64,000 bases of DNA from Bicyclus anynana (taxonomy: Eukaryota; Arthropoda; Insecta; Lepidoptera; Nymphalidae), in the NCBI RefSeq assembly GCF_947172395.1, contig NC_069105.1:10747971-10811970 (forward strand), written 5' to 3'. The translations under genes and the position numbers were made by a program. Shown in pieces: positions 63,324 to 64,000 of this stretch. The notes beneath the pieces are model-generated. The model ran no database searches, was not told the DNA's origin, and was given only the letters and a program-made list of their open reading frames with translations. How positions within the stretch are numbered: position 1 is the stretch's first letter; each line of letters begins with the position of its first letter.

Positions 63324-64000
63324 ATTGATAAAATATCGTATATAAAACTGTGTTAAGAATATTTTGTAAGTATAACAAATAGTTCTCTGTGGCTATTCAC
63401 ACACAGGATAATTATTTACACACACAAAATGTTACAGACAATGTGTATGATGATGATTTGTCAATCGGAATATATAAAAAAAAGTAAAGTCATGTCCCTA
63501 GATTCCGCGCCAGGAAAGAAGTCCCTCAGCTCAAACCTGAACTAAAATTGACATCGCCTTACACAAATGACAATAAGACGCCATTTTCAAATGACAATTA
63601 AGACATTATCGCCTCATCGACGGGACTTGTTTATTCCTTTTAGATTTCCGCAAAAAGAATGTCATTATTCAACAATGAATACCTGTACATAAATTAAATT
63701 CCGTTTACTTCATTCAACAAAGAAGACAAGAAAATGCAGAATCCAAGATTGAAACAGATTTTAGTAATGCAGTCCATAGACCGGTCAGTATCTACAGAAA
63801 GCAGACAAACAGTGTAATTGGTGATTGACATGTAAGAGCTTCCTGATTGGCAACGATGGTTGCAGAGCTTACAAGGTTACAAAAGTGGCCGTGACATAAG
63901 TTTTGGCAACCTTTTTAGATCAGGTATAAAAAGATGGACAATGTCGATCGTAGAACCCCTAAGCGTAAGTCGCTCAAGTAAAAGGTTGTTTCTATATGAA
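63324..64000. other. Unassigned stretch
   Basis: No gene or repeat was recognised up to the window end. Confidence 0.4.

Overview
The window looks like intergenic or intronic DNA from a butterfly or moth (Lepidoptera). The evidence is its strong A+T bias, tRNA-derived SINEs of lepidopteran type, many short Helitron-like elements with TC and CTAG ends sitting between A and T, RTE-like and Jockey/CR1-like LINE tails, and several short families with inverted ends. These assignments rest on recalled family features; no database was searched. No intact long protein gene is visible. Most long open frames fall inside repeats.

Layout. 1-4.7 kb: SINE-A, several inverted-repeat elements, Helitrons, SINE-B and a LINE 3' end. 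5-10.2 kb: Helitrons, SINE-B, a 5'-truncated RTE-like reverse transcriptase fragment, a LINE split by a piece of another LINE, and a 38-bp perfect inverted repeat around a hammerhead-ribozyme-like motif, probably from a Penelope-like element. 11-25 kb: scattered Helitrons, SINEs, inverted-repeat elements and LINE tails, plus a candidate first exon at 16566. 25-33 kb: largely unique A+T-rich DNA with a 34-bp-TIR element and a perfect 34-bp hairpin. 33.6-34.8 kb: a palindromic element with about 125-bp arms, then three 131-bp tandem units. 37.1 kb: a second candidate first exon. 39-45 kb: mostly unique sequence, two more perfect hairpins, and SINEs.

The most striking structure is 45584-51391, a complete DIRS-type retroelement about 5.8 kb long. 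It has inverted terminal repeats (148 bp identical between the two ends), an internal complementary region at 51055-51160 that copies the reverse complement of both outer ends side by side, and decayed reverse transcriptase, RNase H-linked and tyrosine recombinase coding in the expected order. Its 5' part holds a roughly 700-bp minisatellite of 12-bp (E/Q)TSA codon units. The coding part is full of stops and shifts, but the two ends are still identical.

51.4-64 kb: a LINE 3' end, a degenerate array of units up to about 313 bp in which a short peptide frame recurs, two adjacent SINE-B copies, more SINEs, and a candidate two-exon gene at 58661-59148 with canonical splice signals but an in-frame TAG. 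Candidate exons could belong to host genes whose other exons lie elsewhere; this is inference from splice-like signals only.
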